64,000 nucleotides of DNA. Origin: Lucifuga dentata. Its lineage: Eukaryota; Chordata; Actinopteri; Ophidiiformes; Bythitidae. How positions within the stretch are numbered: position 1 is the first letter of the stretch; every line of letters begins with the position of its first letter. Position numbers and translations under genes: made by a program. The stretch is taken from assembly GCA_014773175.1 (NCBI GenBank), contig VXCM01001499.1, positions 124,001 through 188,000 of the forward strand. Reading direction: 5' to 3'. Below the pieces are notes generated by a model. That model saw only the letters and a list, made by a program, of their open reading frames with translations, was not told where the DNA came from and searched no databases. Positions 24,641-39,800 of the stretch are shown here, piece after piece.

Positions 24641-27600
24641 CTCTTCTGATTTAAGCTTGTGCTAACACAGACAACAAACTCAACAAGTACAACATATGGT
24701 TCAGTGTTACAAATCACAAGAGTTACATCCAATTTCACATATGTAAGAAACAGGCCAAAATTTGTTAAAGAGATATTTTCGTGACCTTCTTCTTTGTTGG
24801 CAGGCTTATGTTGGACTAAACATAATGAAGGGAAATAGAAATCATCTTTGTTCACTGACAGCATGATAATGTAGTAAAGACCATGTTGGTTTAGTCCAGG
24901 TTAACTCTAAGACCATGGATGAAGAATAAAGAACAAGCTCAATATAGGCATTTAACACTGTACTTGTAAAATTGACAATAATGTTGAATGGGTTTGTTAA
25001 AGGGTGAAAACAACCTCATCACTATTAAAAACAACTATTGGAGATGTATTTTGTATCCTGCAGCCATTTAGTTATTAGTGAATTTTTATTTCTGCCAATA
25101 ACTTGAACGCTGACGTTTGGCTGCAGAACATTTATCAGCCATCTATAAGCATCAGCAGAGTATTATAACTGAACAGAACGCTTTACACCAATTCCCTCCT
25201 GCTGCAAGAGGAACCTTTATGGTAAATAAATGAGATCTTATAGCAGTGAGGACAGATCAAAACATGGAAAAAGGAATCTAAAAGTGTTGCAGTTATGCAG
25301 CAGACTTCCTCAAAGACACAGCCGAGCGTTTTCAGCACAAAATCTGATTCCCAGTTTACTTTTTCTGTTATTGATTTTTCATCTTTCAGTTGTTTTATTA
25401 CATTGAAAATAAACATTTAAAAAAATCCCAGATTCCATTTGGTAAAAATTTAAAATTTGTATCATGCAGTTGTTTTTTTTAATACCTATGAGAAAAATTA
25501 ATAGAAAATCCACCAACCTCAGTGTTGACCACATCATCTCAGTATTTTAAAATATTGTGCCAATCACTGCCTGTATTGTGGGTAAAGTGACAGACTAGGG
25601 TAATTCGATTCATAAAGTTTAGCATAGTCCAAAACCACAAAGATACAGTATTAATAGTCACATGACTTGCCAATTAAGCCATACAGCCTCATTCTTTTCC
25701 TCATTTTTCAGCAGTTGGTACTGGAAGCCACTATTTAAGCATTCCACTGAGGGAATGTTGGGGGTTTTCCCACAAGTGTGATTTATGCAGACAAGACAGG
25801 TTCAAGAACAGTGAGTCCATCACATGCATAATTACAGCATTCCATCACAAAAGCTGTATCATATTGGAAATGATAAACTGACCACATCAGAATAAGAGGA
25901 TGTGATGGTGATTTAAAGACAGGTAGAGATTAAATATATCTGCATAATATCTGTTCATAAACGACATTAAAAAAAAATTCATTCAGAGTGCAACCGAGCG
26001 AAAGTACTGAGACCACATGTTATTACAGAGAGATGTGGATTTCAGTTGTTAGATGGGCAATTTATTGGACAAGATGATTAAAATAATACTAATATAAAAG
26101 TTTAAGAAAAAAAAAAAAAAAAAANAAAAAAAAAAAAAAAACACAAATGGATGTTGCTGTTACCTCAGAACCCTGGAACGGTGGGCTGGGACACCACCAC
26201 CACGCACTCGTGCACAGAAACACATTCACACACAGCAACCAAACAGAAGAACAAAAAAGGATATGCAATCAATACCAGCACCATGTGCAGAGGGAGGAAG
26301 GCCGCACTCATTCAGGCACTCTGGGATCAACTCGCGATGTCAAGTGCTCTACACAACAAAGATAAAACCAGTTAAAAATGAATATGCATAAAATATCTAA
26401 TCACGTTAACTACTAGCTCAATTACCCATCTATGCAGAGATGCAACGCTACAATATAAACCAAACTAAAACAGGGATCAATGCCACATAAAAGGAATTAA
26501 AACCATTTACCTAAAACAAAGTAAAACAGGCAAAACAGCAGTGGCCAGGTCCTAAAATAAGGGCACATTAATTAGAGTGAGGTCAAAAGCATTTAAACTG
26601 AAATAAAAGCCCAGTTCACGAGCAGGTGTAACTCTCTCATGCTGTTGCTAAAATGATGAAACTGGCTCTATATCCCTCAGTGTGTTAAGAGAAAGCCAGA
26701 GAACAACATTTTTGAAAGAGAAAATAAAATACCTTTCCTAAGCCGTGTCATGAGTATGGTTAAAAGCACATATTGCCTGCAACAAGAAATTAAAATGGTT
26801 AAAAACACTATTTAATGGCATCGTGAATGAAGTTAAATCAGCCCAAAACATACCTCTGTGGCCACTGCCTGCTTCAAATCCAAGCATGATCTGACTCTCT
26901 TCTTTACATTTCTCCATCAGCTAATGAGCAGAGTGATTTCAGGTGTGGCACCTGGGCCACAGAAAGAGGGAAGAAAGGGGAGGGGCAAGTGCTCAGGCTA
27001 CAGAGATGTGGGGCTCCACTGTCAGCCCTGTCACAAGACGCTTTGAGGATAACAGAAGCTCAACATTTTTAAGCATGTACATTTGAAAAACTAAAATCAA
27101 CAACCAATAGGAGTCAGGTTGAAAACCAATTCAAGATCCAAAAAAAAAAAAAAAGNAAAAAAAAAAAAAAAGGATTACAGTTACATATTGAAGTAGGCTT
27201 AAACTCCAGTTGTAATAGTGTTGCCAAACCATTTCATCACTTCAGGAAACAACAAATAACTCATCGTCTTCACAACTAGTTTGACTTTGTATGAACAGCA
27301 CATTTCATCTTTTTATTATTATTAATATTTATGTAGCTTTATGGATGTGTATTTAATCTGCAGTACCACTTGTGCAGCAACTGTGTCACCACACCACGTG
27401 TTGTGGATCTTCACCAGCTCTTGAATCCATCACTGCTTTCTGTCAGCAGTAACAAATTTGCTGCTCTTTTCCGACTGTCTGGTCATTAGTTGACATTCTG
27501 CAGGGCAGCAGGATCTCTGAGGTTCTCCAACTGCTGTGAAATGTTGAAATGACAAAATAATAACAACATCTGTCTTGTGTCCAGAGGTATTGACACAACA

Positions 27601-27820
27601 TTACAGGTACCAAATTGTTTGTGTTGTGAAGTGTGTCTTGAAGATAGCTCAAGCTTATGACTCATAGAGCTCCACACTGTGTCAGTGAGTTGATGGTTGA
27701 TGGTTGGTTTGCAGAGAAATAAGTGATTTGGCAATGAAACTATATGCAGAGTATAAAATCTTGCTTTTAGTTTAGCGTACATACAAAAATAAAGGTATCT
27801 GCATGTGAGGAATAAAGGTT
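24641..27820. other. Gene-poor intergenic DNA
   Basis: No gene was identified. It contains poly-A joins at 26125 and 27156. Frames around 26.15-26.38 kb encode His/Thr-rich peptides from a CAC-rich stretch and look spurious. Confidence 0.5.
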
Positions 27821-27910
27821 TAAAGGTTTATTGTCATTCCAGTGCATGCTGGTACATGAAAGGGAACGAAATACAATTATTCAGGTCCTGGATTGGCGAT
27901 AACATTAATT
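27820..27910 (+). mobile_element. Retroposon tail-like fragment
   Basis: Contains AGGTTTATTGTCATTCCAG followed by an ACGAAAT motif, a pattern I associate with 3' ends of fish non-LTR elements. Too short to classify. Confidence 0.35.
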
Positions 27911-29447
27911 ATATAAATCTATAAAATCAGAGGGAATAGTAAAATTCTATAAAAATAAAAATATTAAAAGTCTGTAGAAATAATTTAAAAAAAATCTGTA
28001 ACAATAATAAAAGACTGTTAAAAAAGTGTAAAATGTTTGTGTTCATGGGCTGAACAGTCAGCCTGTGCGTCTATGTTGCAACATGCCCGAGTACAGTGCT
28101 ATCTGCATTTCCTTAAGGCCAAGCAGACACTGTGTGATTCAAATAATCTTGTATGTTTGCACTAATTAAATATCCAAAGTCTGATTTATGTGCTTCCATA
28201 CGACTCAACTGACAGGCCATAACTCGCGGGTGATCACACTGACTGAAACCTCCACACATTTTTGTGTACACACAATTTCCAGCTAAGCTTTATTTTACTC
28301 AAAACAACACTGCCACGTCCACAAAATGTTGGCACACACAGGCACATTCATCAATGAACTGCTGGAAATCTGATTGTGACTTCAAGAAATCAGCTTGTGA
28401 GACTTCTCAAACTGCAAGACACTAAAATTTCCATCCAATCCAACTGCCTGATTGCTCAATCACAGCTTGTTCGGGCTTTGCGGCCCTCCTCAAACTCCAC
28501 ATCAAACGACAGCTGACCAGGCAGATGTTCAGTCTGACTCTGAGAATGGCTTGGTGGCTGCCAAATCAGGGTTAAAGTCAAGTGTAATGTGTAATGTCTG
28601 CGTCTGCCTGCCTTGTATTCTGACATTTGGCTGGCTTAAATTTGTACTTTTCAGAATTTTAGATAAATACACACCCACCTTATGACTTCCAACTCACACT
28701 GTGCAACTACAATAGAGAAGAGTGTCTCCTTCCTACTAAAGAGACACCCCAAATAGTTTACCCAAATTAAATTCTGGTGTCCAACCGTGACTGCTAAATA
28801 GCAGCGAGCAGGCCTCAGTCCAGCGAGAGTGCCACTCACCAGCATTACATCCTTTCTCCTCTTCCTTTTGTCTCCCTTTCCATGAAGTATTACAGACTCT
28901 ACAGGTCAGTAAACTCTTTGCTGTTGCTGTGCTGTCTGTAGTTTACTGACATCAGTTACATCTTGCTGCCATTTGGATACATGAATGTGCAATGTTGCCT
29001 GGTCCAGCTTTAATCAATAGAAACTGCCTTTCAGTTCAAAGGCTTCACTCAATTCCAAATGTGAAACAATGTGAACCCTCCCTCCCATATATATCCTTTG
29101 AAATTACACTCATTTCTACCTGCTCTCAAAGGTCAAACCTCACCTCTCATTCAATAAGTATTTACTGACCTTGTCACCTACTTTGTATAGTGTGTGGACA
29201 AATGAATTAAGATTCAAGAGCCTCAGTAATGGAAAAGTGTTTTAATTTCCCCCTGACATTAAGATGTTGTGCCTCATAGGCATTTGGCGGCACATTACTC
29301 CGTGGCTGCTCTCTGGCTCTGCCATTGCCCCCCATGTTCCACTTAAACACTTCAATCACAGCAAAAGATCAAAGGAGCTGTTAAACTAATCAAGTGGAGA
29401 CACAAGAGATGAAACGCCCCCTGTATTCAGTGTTTTTCCTATTAGTG

Positions 29448-29485
<38 letters not shown>

Positions 29486-29516
29486 CTTGCTCTCCTTCTA
29501 TATTAACGCAACAGTN

Positions 29517-29548
<32 letters not shown>

Positions 29549-32500
29549 CTTGCTCTCCTTCTATATTAACGCAACAGTGAAAATTCAAAGAGGAGGTTTG
29601 CTGGCTCAGTTGTCTGCAACATACACAGAGCAAACAATGATCCTAAACAAATGGGCGTGTATTGTATATGAGCCGCATTATTGAACAAGGAGCGAGAATT
29701 ATCTTGGGAGCATTGTGTCTCTGCAGTGCTTAACGATAGGGAACAACAATTTCACTATCATCCCCTGCAGGGGACACACACTATTTGCAAAGCTGTACCT
29801 GCATGGTATTATTAAAAAACAGACTTATTGCTATTATTGGCAACAGCTCCATTAAAATGGAATGTCTTTAGTTTTTTGCAACCCACAGCTAGAATTACTT
29901 ACCTCTGTAACTGCATCAGGTCATAAGAATGGATTTACTTTTTAGTATTGCTGAATTTCCATGACACATAGAAAGCCATCTGCTCCAGTGGGAAACACCA
30001 AAATGAAAATATGAAAAATGTTTGACAGTAAAACATCAATAGAATTCTTATCTTTATCTCCTCTCAGACAGCAGGCACATTAAAGAAGTAGGATAATGAA
30101 AGATTTCCTCTGTAAAACAACCTTGGAAGACAAGACCCAAACTGAATTTTCAGCAGAATGGTTTCATAATGAAACACTTGGAGGTTGAAGGACAGGCTGT
30201 GGCAGTCCTTAAAAGTCCATACTCCAGCTTAATAACACTCCGATATAAAGCCTCTGCCTCTTATTACTGGCTCTCAAAGAAATAAAAAAAACTGTCATAT
30301 TGGATAATAACTTGTTATCAAGCAACCTGCAAAGGAGCACTTTTGTAGAAAAGGTCAGGAGGTGAGCTCTCTTTCATTTTCTCCATGAAGAAAACAATCT
30401 CAGAGATCTAACACATCTTATTTGCTATTAATCAAAACAAAGTTTAATACAGGTTTTTGACTGAAAGATAATCTCCAAAAACAGTGAAAAGGTGTTACCA
30501 CTTGGAACCTTAAGAAAGAAAATATAAAATATCTTGTTTTGCAACATTTGTCAATCATCTTTTATGCTTCAGGCCTGTAGAAGAGGCATCATTTGATTTC
30601 CTTAAACATTTGTGCTCCTCATAAGACCTTCGTCGAGGCCCGACTTCAGATTTGTTTCAGTTGTGACCTATATACTGATATCTTTGCCAATGTAAAAATT
30701 CATTTCAGTTTAATGCAGAAATGTAATGTACTGGAAAAAGGGTTAATTTGACAGGTCTTCTCATTTCAATCACTAATTAATTGGGTTCATTTATGAGCAT
30801 AAATGAAGCAAACAATCAGTGAATATAAGCTGTTGCAGAAATAAACATGGACAGCAGAACTGCAATGAAGCAGTTAATGGTGGAAGATAGAAATTCATTA
30901 GTTTAATGGAGAAATTACAAAATAGAATACTGCCCTAGGGGTTTAATGCCTTTTCTTCTTCTTCTGCTTCTTTTTTATTTATTTATTTATTTATTTTTTT
31001 ACTGTTGATAAATGTACTGCATCATCTGCAATTATAATATGACCAAATTTCCATTTCAGGTGTTTCCAACTGTGTAACCATAATTATAAATTTGTTCTTT
31101 TATTGAATGGTGTTGTAATGTGATTCATTGAAGAAACATTTTTAACTGAGTGTTGAGTTTATTCAGCAATTCAAAGTAACTTTCAGAGAACGAGCTGTCA
31201 TTATCTCCAGTCCCTAAATTGTAAGTATTTGTTGCTTTGTCCCTATTCCAGAACTATTCCAGTCTGTGCCTGGATGTGTCCGTGGGGCTCATAAAATGCA
31301 CTGTATGACGCCAGTGTAACATCAGATATGCCATGTAAGAACGAATCATTAAACCTGAGTAGAAGCAGAGTACAATCAATACTAAACTGTGGTTAAAGCC
31401 TGAGTTCCTAACATTTGATCACAGTTAAAGTCATAATATATTGAAGTCAGACAATTCAAAACAAATTCAAGTATTTAACTTCATTCTACAGACTGGGAGC
31501 AGATATGGAAAGCAGAACCAAATTTCACTATTTAAATAATTCACCAACAAAGCCCATGAAAGAAATGCATGCAATAAAATCCTGTGACTGTGTCCCTGGA
31601 TTCTGTCATTGGGCCAGGAACAGTTCCTTACTACTGCACACAACTATTAAAAGCCGATGGGAGACAAAGAAGTTTTGATCTGATTACAGAGGAGGGAAAG
31701 TAGTTCCTGACAAGGCACATAAACTCTTTGGAGTTCTGCTTTAAGTCTCCTTCTGCCAGTCCTTTCACGAGAAAGTTAATGATGCTGGCAAGAAGATGAA
31801 TCACCTCAGACAGCACACAGAGCAGCTCTGACAAGTGAGCACTGGCGAGTCTGACACCTGCAAGTACCAGAAGAAAGACTAATAGTCATGTCAGCTGCTA
31901 CTTGTAGGAGTTGAGCTATGTCTGTCTGAGCTGAGAGAAACTGTCCCTCTGATCAGAGAAGGTGAAAGGTAGTCTGAGAGATATGGCTGGCTAGACTTTA
32001 ACAAAACATTCAAGTCACCTGGGCCAATGAGAATGACTTTTTTGGTCACTTCCGTAATTGAGTTCCAAATTGTAGAAACTTTTTGCGTTGTGTATCATCT
32101 TATCAGTCTCAAACACAAAACACTCTAACTAAAAAAAACCAAAGCAGAGTGAGACCCTGTCAGGTCACCCGGTTAGCACTTATTCTGTTGGTGTGGTCTA
32201 AATCTAAATGCAAAAGTGCATCCTGATTAGTGAGCAAGCAACATTTAGAGAAACACAGATGTACCAATATTAAATATATATGGATACTTGATAAAGCATC
32301 ACAGATCAGTAAACATGAGTGCTGTTTGTTCTCATCAGCCCCACTGACCCACTCAGGAATCCGTCATCACAGAACGCTATTATAAGTTCTGGTGGAGATC
32401 TCAGATTTTATAACCTCAACTGCCAACATGTAAGCTACCTTTTTAAAAAGTAAAAGTCTGCTTTATATTTTGTCTTTTGAGTCCAAACTCTTTCCATTAC

Positions 32501-32751
32501 TATGACACACTCATCCACAGTTCGTCGACACAGTATGGGAATGTGTAGAATTTGATGTAGGTAAAATTTGGTAGTCTTACATAAATAATGTCAGCATTAC
32601 AGGAGTGAACTAGTCACAAATGCATGGCCAGTAAACTTCATTTGGAAATTGCCAGCTTCCACAGATATTGCATATGACTGAAGTACGTTAAGTTCACAAG
32701 GTTCCCCAAAGGACTGAAAGACATACCGTATTTTTACTATTAAACTGTAAC

Positions 32752-32811
<60 letters not shown>

Positions 32812-35482
32812 GTTTTTTTTTTGTTTTTTTTTTGCATGCCATACAATTATTTGCCATAAAAGGTTTTTGTAACATCATGATGAATCTACAATAAATGAAG
32901 TGTTAACTAGTGTTTTAACACCAGGACATTGAAAAACACTGCTTCGATCCCTGTGCACTCACATAGCAAGCTGCTGCCGAGCTCTCTGCTGGTTTTCACA
33001 TGCTTCTGAGAGATCAAATGTAACACTAACCTCACACTTTTAAAAATCATCCAAGTACATTTTTGCAGTCTGGAGTTCATTGCTCATTGATGTATGATTA
33101 CATCACGATTGTACCTTTCTAGTCTAGTCTTGAGATCAGATGTCTATCTTTTGGTAGTTAATCATTCTTTTGAGGGACAAATTTACTATATCTGCAACAA
33201 AAGGTACAATTCTGCTTTGTTTTTTGAGAGTGCAGAAATAGGGTCTCTAGCACTGTTTAACCTATTTTTGTTAGTTTATTATTAACCTTTGCCAATATTT
33301 CAGAGAACTTCAGTCTATAAAAAGATTTTATAACATGCCTGAAACACTGAACCAGCAAAAACACAAAGCAGCTTGTTGCAATCAGTCCATTTATAATAAA
33401 ATTAACGTAATGACAGCTGAAACCAGAGCTATTTGTTAATGTGAAATTCTGTTCTGTATCATCTTTTTAAAAGGGAGCCATTATCAAAAACTGTAAAACA
33501 AATGTGACAGGCTGGAGAGCGTCCTTTCTCCACAGACCCTCATAAAGTCCCCACGGGGATGGTGTGATGAACGATCCAAGGCCAGCTCTGGCCCAGGGAT
33601 GCTCCACTGAACCATGTTTTGATCTATCATCCGGCCTTCCCATATTAATGATGAGGTCACAACGTTGAGGGTCACGGCATTGCTGATAAAAGCGCAAAGG
33701 CTGCTATTTGTTATGAGCCCAACTTGACTGATCGTAACTCTTTTTTGATGAAAAAAAGAGCTACGAGTTTTTTTTCTTTTTTGATGAAAGGGGACATGAT
33801 TTCACACCTCCGTGCTGTCACACCCAAGATGCGCCTGTGTTCCTCATAATATAATGTCGCTTGAGGATCACAGCGAATGAGCCCTATTACAGTCAATGTA
33901 GGACTAAATGACGTGGTTGTTATCACTCATATAACAATGACTATCATCGTTTGGGGACAGTATGAGACTCAGACTCTGCAACAGCACGTGTTCATCTTTA
34001 AATGTATGTAGGATCTTCCTATACATTTTGCAGATATGAGCACAGGCATTGTCTCAGTGTTTATTTCGGTGATGTATTTGCATTGGTTTTTTTATTCAAA
34101 TTCAACATTGTCTCAGAATGTTTTCATGTCAGAGTGGAAAACAGTGATTAGCCTATGTAACGCTAAAACGGGAAACAGCATGTAGCCGAAACCACAAGGC
34201 TGACAAGAAGAGAAAGAGATAACAACATGAATAATAACATGACTCAGAAAAAGAATGCATACATATAGAATTTGATCGGAATACACTGGTGTAGCTTGGT
34301 AGCAGTTTAGTAATACTAGATTTACAAGAAATCTCTAATCAGGCATTCTGCATCCATCATATCAGATGCAGATGACACTGACTGCCTGTTGTTTGATTTT
34401 TAATAAAAATCAAATATCGGCTTCATATATCTTCTAACTTGCATGTATGTTTGTGTGTGTGTGTCTGTGTTGTGACAGGCAGCAGTTGTACCTGTAACGC
34501 CTGCAGGAAGAGACTTCCTGCGGTCTGCTTTCAGTCGCTTCACTGACTGTCCCTGCAACATATGGCCTCATCGCAGGGAAAAGGGATCTCATTTGGATTG
34601 GTAATGATATCAGCTCAACAATCTTGACAAATGACATCAGTTAGATGAGTAAATCAACCTGGATCTGTACAAAAACAGCTAATATATAACAGGAAGTATC
34701 CCAGCCAACATTTTAATGTTGTATGGATATTAACTGAATGGTCTGTACCAACACTAAAAGCTGAGCTGGATCTAAAATTGTTTTTTTTTTTTTTTTTTTT
34801 TTCATTGTGATTAGGATGTTGAGATTACCAGGTGTACTATTAATCTTTCTTTAAAAAGTGTCACAGTATCTAAACTGTAAGAATTTAGAAATTGCGGTTT
34901 GGATATTGTAAGAAAAATGCCTCTGGATTCACATGTGAAAAAGTAAACTGAGTTTCTTTTTTTCTCATTGTAGCACAATGACATTCAAGCATTTGCCCTG
35001 GAAAACTCTTTTGATGAGTCATGTGCATAATGTGGGTGGGCTGGCTAACGCTGCTTATACAAACGCTAACCAGCTGCAGCTACAAACTAGTGTTAGATTG
35101 ATATCCCAGTGTCGTATCCACCAAAAAGGCAATAATGAATCTAAAACAAGAGAGGGCTATGTAGGTGCACATGGTTAACATTTAGTGAACTACATCTTTG
35201 ATTAGCCACAGCAATTCAAAGAGATGCTGGTGAAATTGTGGTAGTATATCAAGTTTAACTTAACATGTCCTCAGGTTAGCATGTTGAATGTTAGCATATG
35301 ATTGTATGTGCTCAATGTACGCTCCATTCTCCTGTTCAGAGTCTCAAGGCAGCATGTCTTCTTCACATGATGTGAAGCAAAATGTGATTTTCCACATCTT
35401 GTCTTGAAGTCAAATTCAGGATTGTGGTTTTATTTGGCATATGGCACAAATGATGATTGACTAGGATTCCAGTGCAGTCGTG

Positions 35483-35525
<43 letters not shown>

Positions 35526-36434
35526 ATCCTGGCATACTAACTTTGTCACATGGATTTTGTTGATATATTTTGGTTTGTCTGAAATATTTTTAGTGAAACC
35601 AAATGACATTAAAGGCACGTTATCGTGTGTGTGTTTCAAGTTCTACAGTTGCAGTTTTATTTGCAGGCCTAAAAAAATGTTGCAATAATACATTTGACTA
35701 AAAAATATTTACAGCATTTGTTTTTTTCTATCCATTGTGCTACATTATTCATAAACAACCGTAAAATAGTAAAACCTTGATTTTTTTCTCTCATACTACA
35801 ATTGTACTACCCAAAACACATGACATCACTAGTTGTGATATGATATCGAATTAATTATTGCTAGTTTGTGTTGTTTTTGAATTTGGCCACTTCCTCTTTG
35901 TAACTGAATATACATTTACTTAAAGTCATTCCAAAATCATTGCCATGTATATATTATGGTTCACGCTTGTATCTCAATCAGATTTATTGTGATTATTAAG
36001 GAGGCATGATGTAATCTGTCTATATCAAAAATAATAAAAGATTGACTTTTTATATGGGAAGCTCATGAGTATCCACAGTTGTGTTGAGTTATTATCGTCC
36101 TCATCTAGGTGACCTTCACTTTCCCTCGTCTTCCTGTGTCAATAGTATAGTAATTTCTGAATGCTGATGTTATTTAGTCACTAATGGAAGGATGAACACA
36201 GCAGTCTGTCTAATGGCTCGCTGTGAATGTCAGCACAGACGATAAATTAAGCTGTGTGATAGCATCAGGGTCCGGGCAGGCATGCCTTTAAAAAAGTAAA
36301 TCTCATCTAGCAGGAGTTTTGCTATGAAACCTCATTCACTGATGTTGCTGACTGTTTTATTTTATTTTATTTATTTATTTATTTATTTATTTATTTTNCT
36401 CATTCACTGATGTTGCTGACTGTTTTATTTTATT

Positions 36435-36473
<39 letters not shown>

Positions 36474-36640
36474 TGTAGCTGTTTCCATGGAGCTGTTATT
36501 AATTGTATTGGTATTACTTTATATTTGTGCATGCTTTATTAAAGGACAGATGCACTGATTTTTGTGGACTTCTTGGATCTTCTTTCTGGATCAGGAGTTT
36601 TTCTGTGTTTTTAATTTGCTTGTAATTTACCTGCTTCCCT
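27911..36640. other. Gene-poor intergenic DNA with microsatellites
   Basis: No gene was identified. It contains a CT repeat (29447-29545, duplicated at the N of 29516), a TC/TA repeat (about 32754-32811), a poly-T run near 34780-34802, a TTA repeat (about 35486-35523) and a TTTA repeat (36354-36470, duplicated at the N of 36398). The segment 31556-31630 is about 75% similar to 59104-59176, so it belongs to a dispersed family. Confidence 0.5.
36331..36465. repeat. 67-bp direct repeat around N: assembly overlap artefact
   Basis: 36331-36397 and 36399-36465 are identical, with one N between. Each ends in the same TTTA microsatellite, a typical place for a short-read contig to stop. Confidence 0.88.
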
Positions 36641-36649
36641 ACATCTGGT

Positions 36650-36845
36650 CATTCTAGCGTGGGGGGGATCTGCTGTCATGAACTGTTTCTCCCATTTTTT
36701 GCCCTTACATGATAAAGTTTTAATGGATTTTTCACAGTCTTCTTAAAAAGTTTGGGCTGGGTTAGGTACCATTGATGTGTGGGCTTGTAAAGCTCTATGA
36801 GACACTGCATGTGATGTTGAGTTATACAAATAAACCTGACTTGAT
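36650..36845 (+). mobile_element. LINE (L2/CR1-type) 3' end remnant
   Basis: The sequence TAAAGCTCTATGAGACACTG, then a GTGATGTTGAGTTATACAAA stretch and AATAAACCTGACTTGATT, follows the common 3' end of fish L2-like retrotransposons. No reverse transcriptase sequence is attached, as expected for a 5'-truncated insertion. Confidence 0.5.
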
Positions 36846-39800
36846 TTCAAAACCGCTTTTATGAAATCAGAACCTAAATATTTATGGTACTCTTTTCAGT
36901 TTCTAAACCTTAATATGAATTAATGTACCATATAATGTAAATGTTGTACACCATTTAATTGACATTAAGCCATTGAAAGCAGACTTTCTCCCCCATTTCT
37001 CTGTATTCCCTTTCAATTCTTATGGCATCATCTTCATACATATCAAACCCTCTCTATCACAAGTGCTATAAACTGCAGCAATCTCACCTCATCTCTCGCC
37101 CTTAGGGATCTATTGGGGTTTATTGAATGAATCTCAAACATCAGAGCAATCACTGTCTGCCTGGCTGAGTGGCATTTCTCTCTGCACTCTCAGCCGCGTT
37201 ACGCTTCATTTGAGCCAACATTTGACCAGAGAATGATCTCAGTGGCCAGAGGAATCTTCCCAGCCATTTTGTTTGAGTCTGGACGTCCTGGGCTCCTCTG
37301 TATTCATTAGCAGGCTAGTCACAGTGGCTCAATGGAGCATATCCTCTCGGCGGCCCGTGGGGACTGTCAGCAGAGCGACGGAGACAGATCGCAGGTGGAC
37401 TAGTGAGGAGACCTGCCATAGATTAACTCGTCTGCCAGCAGGGGGANGAGACAGATCGCAGGTGGACTAGTGAGGAGACCTGCCATAGATTAACTCGTCT
37501 GCCAGCAGGGGGACTCAGTCGCACCATTTGTTTTCAGCTCAACAGATAATTTTTCTAATTAACCTTTAAGTGCATTGCTTGATGTTGCATTCACAGTGTG
37601 GAAAGACCACTAGGCACCCACTGACCCTTTTGTTAGCCCTGGCTGTTTACAAAAAAATGTCTCTCTGTCTCTACTTCTGTTCAAGTATAAAAGACACTTA
37701 TCCCTGAACTGTATCTGTAAGTCAGCCCTGTGTACATGAACACACTGCAAAAGGTTGTCTTAGCACTGCAGAAGAGGAGCCCCTGTTTGCAGTATTGATC
37801 CACCGTAGATGCTGAGCGGCCTGGTCAGTGTTAAATTGTCAGTGTTATTAAACAGAATGTGTAAAAATCAGCATAAACCAGCATTTTGGCCAACACCATC
37901 AGAGTAATTTAACACTTTTCATCATTCTGAACAGCTGCTTCAGAGCTTTATCAACTCTGAGAGGGAAAAACAACTCTCCACTCAACATTTGTCAAGTCCA
38001 GATAATTGTTGTGGAAAAATGACGTTATTAACTCTGGAGAATTTGCTGTGCAGTGCTGCAATTTGCTACACAGAAACAGGACAGGGTATAAAATATGTTT
38101 ATTTTTAGACAATGCTCCAGTATGAGAAACTGTGCATTTTTTTTTCTATAAGTGCAACCTAACCACCAGACCCCATTTCCAGAATTCTCTGAAGCTTTTG
38201 CAAGTTTCAGTTATCTCTCACATTATAACCTACTGGACCGAGGACATTCAGTGTCAAACTTCATATTTACCGCCAAATGTTGTCCCCGGGGCAACAGACT
38301 GTCTCTTCTGCAAATAAATCCATACTGGCTATCCCAAGAAGATTTCCCCAAGCTTGGAGAGGTTCATACTTTAGATTAAAAATGTGTAATTCTATAGCCA
38401 TCTGGCTCGAGAAAAGGAATTTTAGAGCTGCATGGATGCCAGCCCGATGCCACATCTTGGAATGGGCTATTGCTTTCCAAATGGCTCTGGGCTGTGTCCC
38501 CCTCCATGTATTTGAGCAGCAGCATTAGCTTGTTTTCAATTCATCCCCCTTCTCAAAGTTTGAAAAGCAATCTTTTCTCAGAGCATGGCTGTTTTTGATA
38601 AGGCATCTAAACTAGGTCAAGGACTCACACTAAAGTCACTGAACAGTAATTAAAGCACTCAGCAATGCTACAGTTCATACAGCCTCCACCATGAGCTTTG
38701 AGATAGAAATCCATTTCAGGATTTGGAGAGCCATTGTTTCACTTTCCTCATGAGTCAAATCATTTTCTTGCAGTTTTTTTTTTTTTTTTTTTTTTTTTTT
38801 NTTTTTTTCTTTCTGGGAAGTCAAATCTGTAATTAAGTGAGCTGAGTTATTATCAAGCCACTGGAGGGACTGGAAGAGTACAGCCAGTTCACCTATTAAA
38901 CATTGTAAATCCACTGCATTATGTCAAAGGTAATACAGCCGCTGGATAATCTGAATGCTACAACTGCTGCTTGGACCTGAAAAGTTCTTTTGGAAAACTA
39001 TTTTCAATTTAGAACAGAATGTTATTTCTTCCTTTCATATATCAAAAATACAAGGCATCCAGTCTGGTTTGATTTTATGAGGATATATTACACCTTTCAC
39101 ATTAAACCTCTCTAAAAGGTGCCATTATTTGTTCTGATTCTGTGCTATCAAGCATTTTCTGACATCAGAAGAGAATTATTAGCAAATAGCTGATATATGT
39201 TGTGTTAAGACGTCACAGTTACATCTCTTCATTTATATTGTGACAACATGCTCACTGTATATTGCAGCATAAAGGTGGAAAATGACAGTCTGCCATAACT
39301 ACAATAGTCATATAAATATAAAATAGTCAGCTATAATATACTTAAATTTTGCATACATGTGTGCAATATTAAAGTATATTATAGTTGGCTATTTGGCTAT
39401 GCTCAATTGGGTCTCATTAAACATATAAATATAATAAATGTAAAGTTTTATATTGAATAAGAATTGAAAACCTACAACAATATGGGAAGAAGCTGTGAAA
39501 GGCAGCAAACAAAAAAATAAACAGAAAAATATGCAGATCTAATATGTGAACTCAAATTGTTACCAGTGGGGCCACCATTGCCTTCTGAAATACATAATCC
39601 CTCTCTGCATGAAGATGATATTTGGCAGCCACCTCCATCTACTGTAACATTGTGCCTGTGGTCTTTTTGTTTCTATAGCAGAGCCTCTGGCCGATCATTT
39701 GAAGTTTTTAATCTGGCGCTCCAGAGACTAAGGTCACCTTTCACTTTCTCTCCCTGTTTCTCTTTTATTTGCTCTTGCTTAGTTCTGGCAACCCCCTATT

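Noticed and set aside
29394..29684. Open frame with Ser-Leu repeats
   Set aside because: It is translation of a CT microsatellite duplicated across the N at 29516.
37381..37513. Apparent 66-bp tandem duplication of complex sequence
   Set aside because: The two copies are identical and separated by a single N, the same pattern and length as the other assembly joins.
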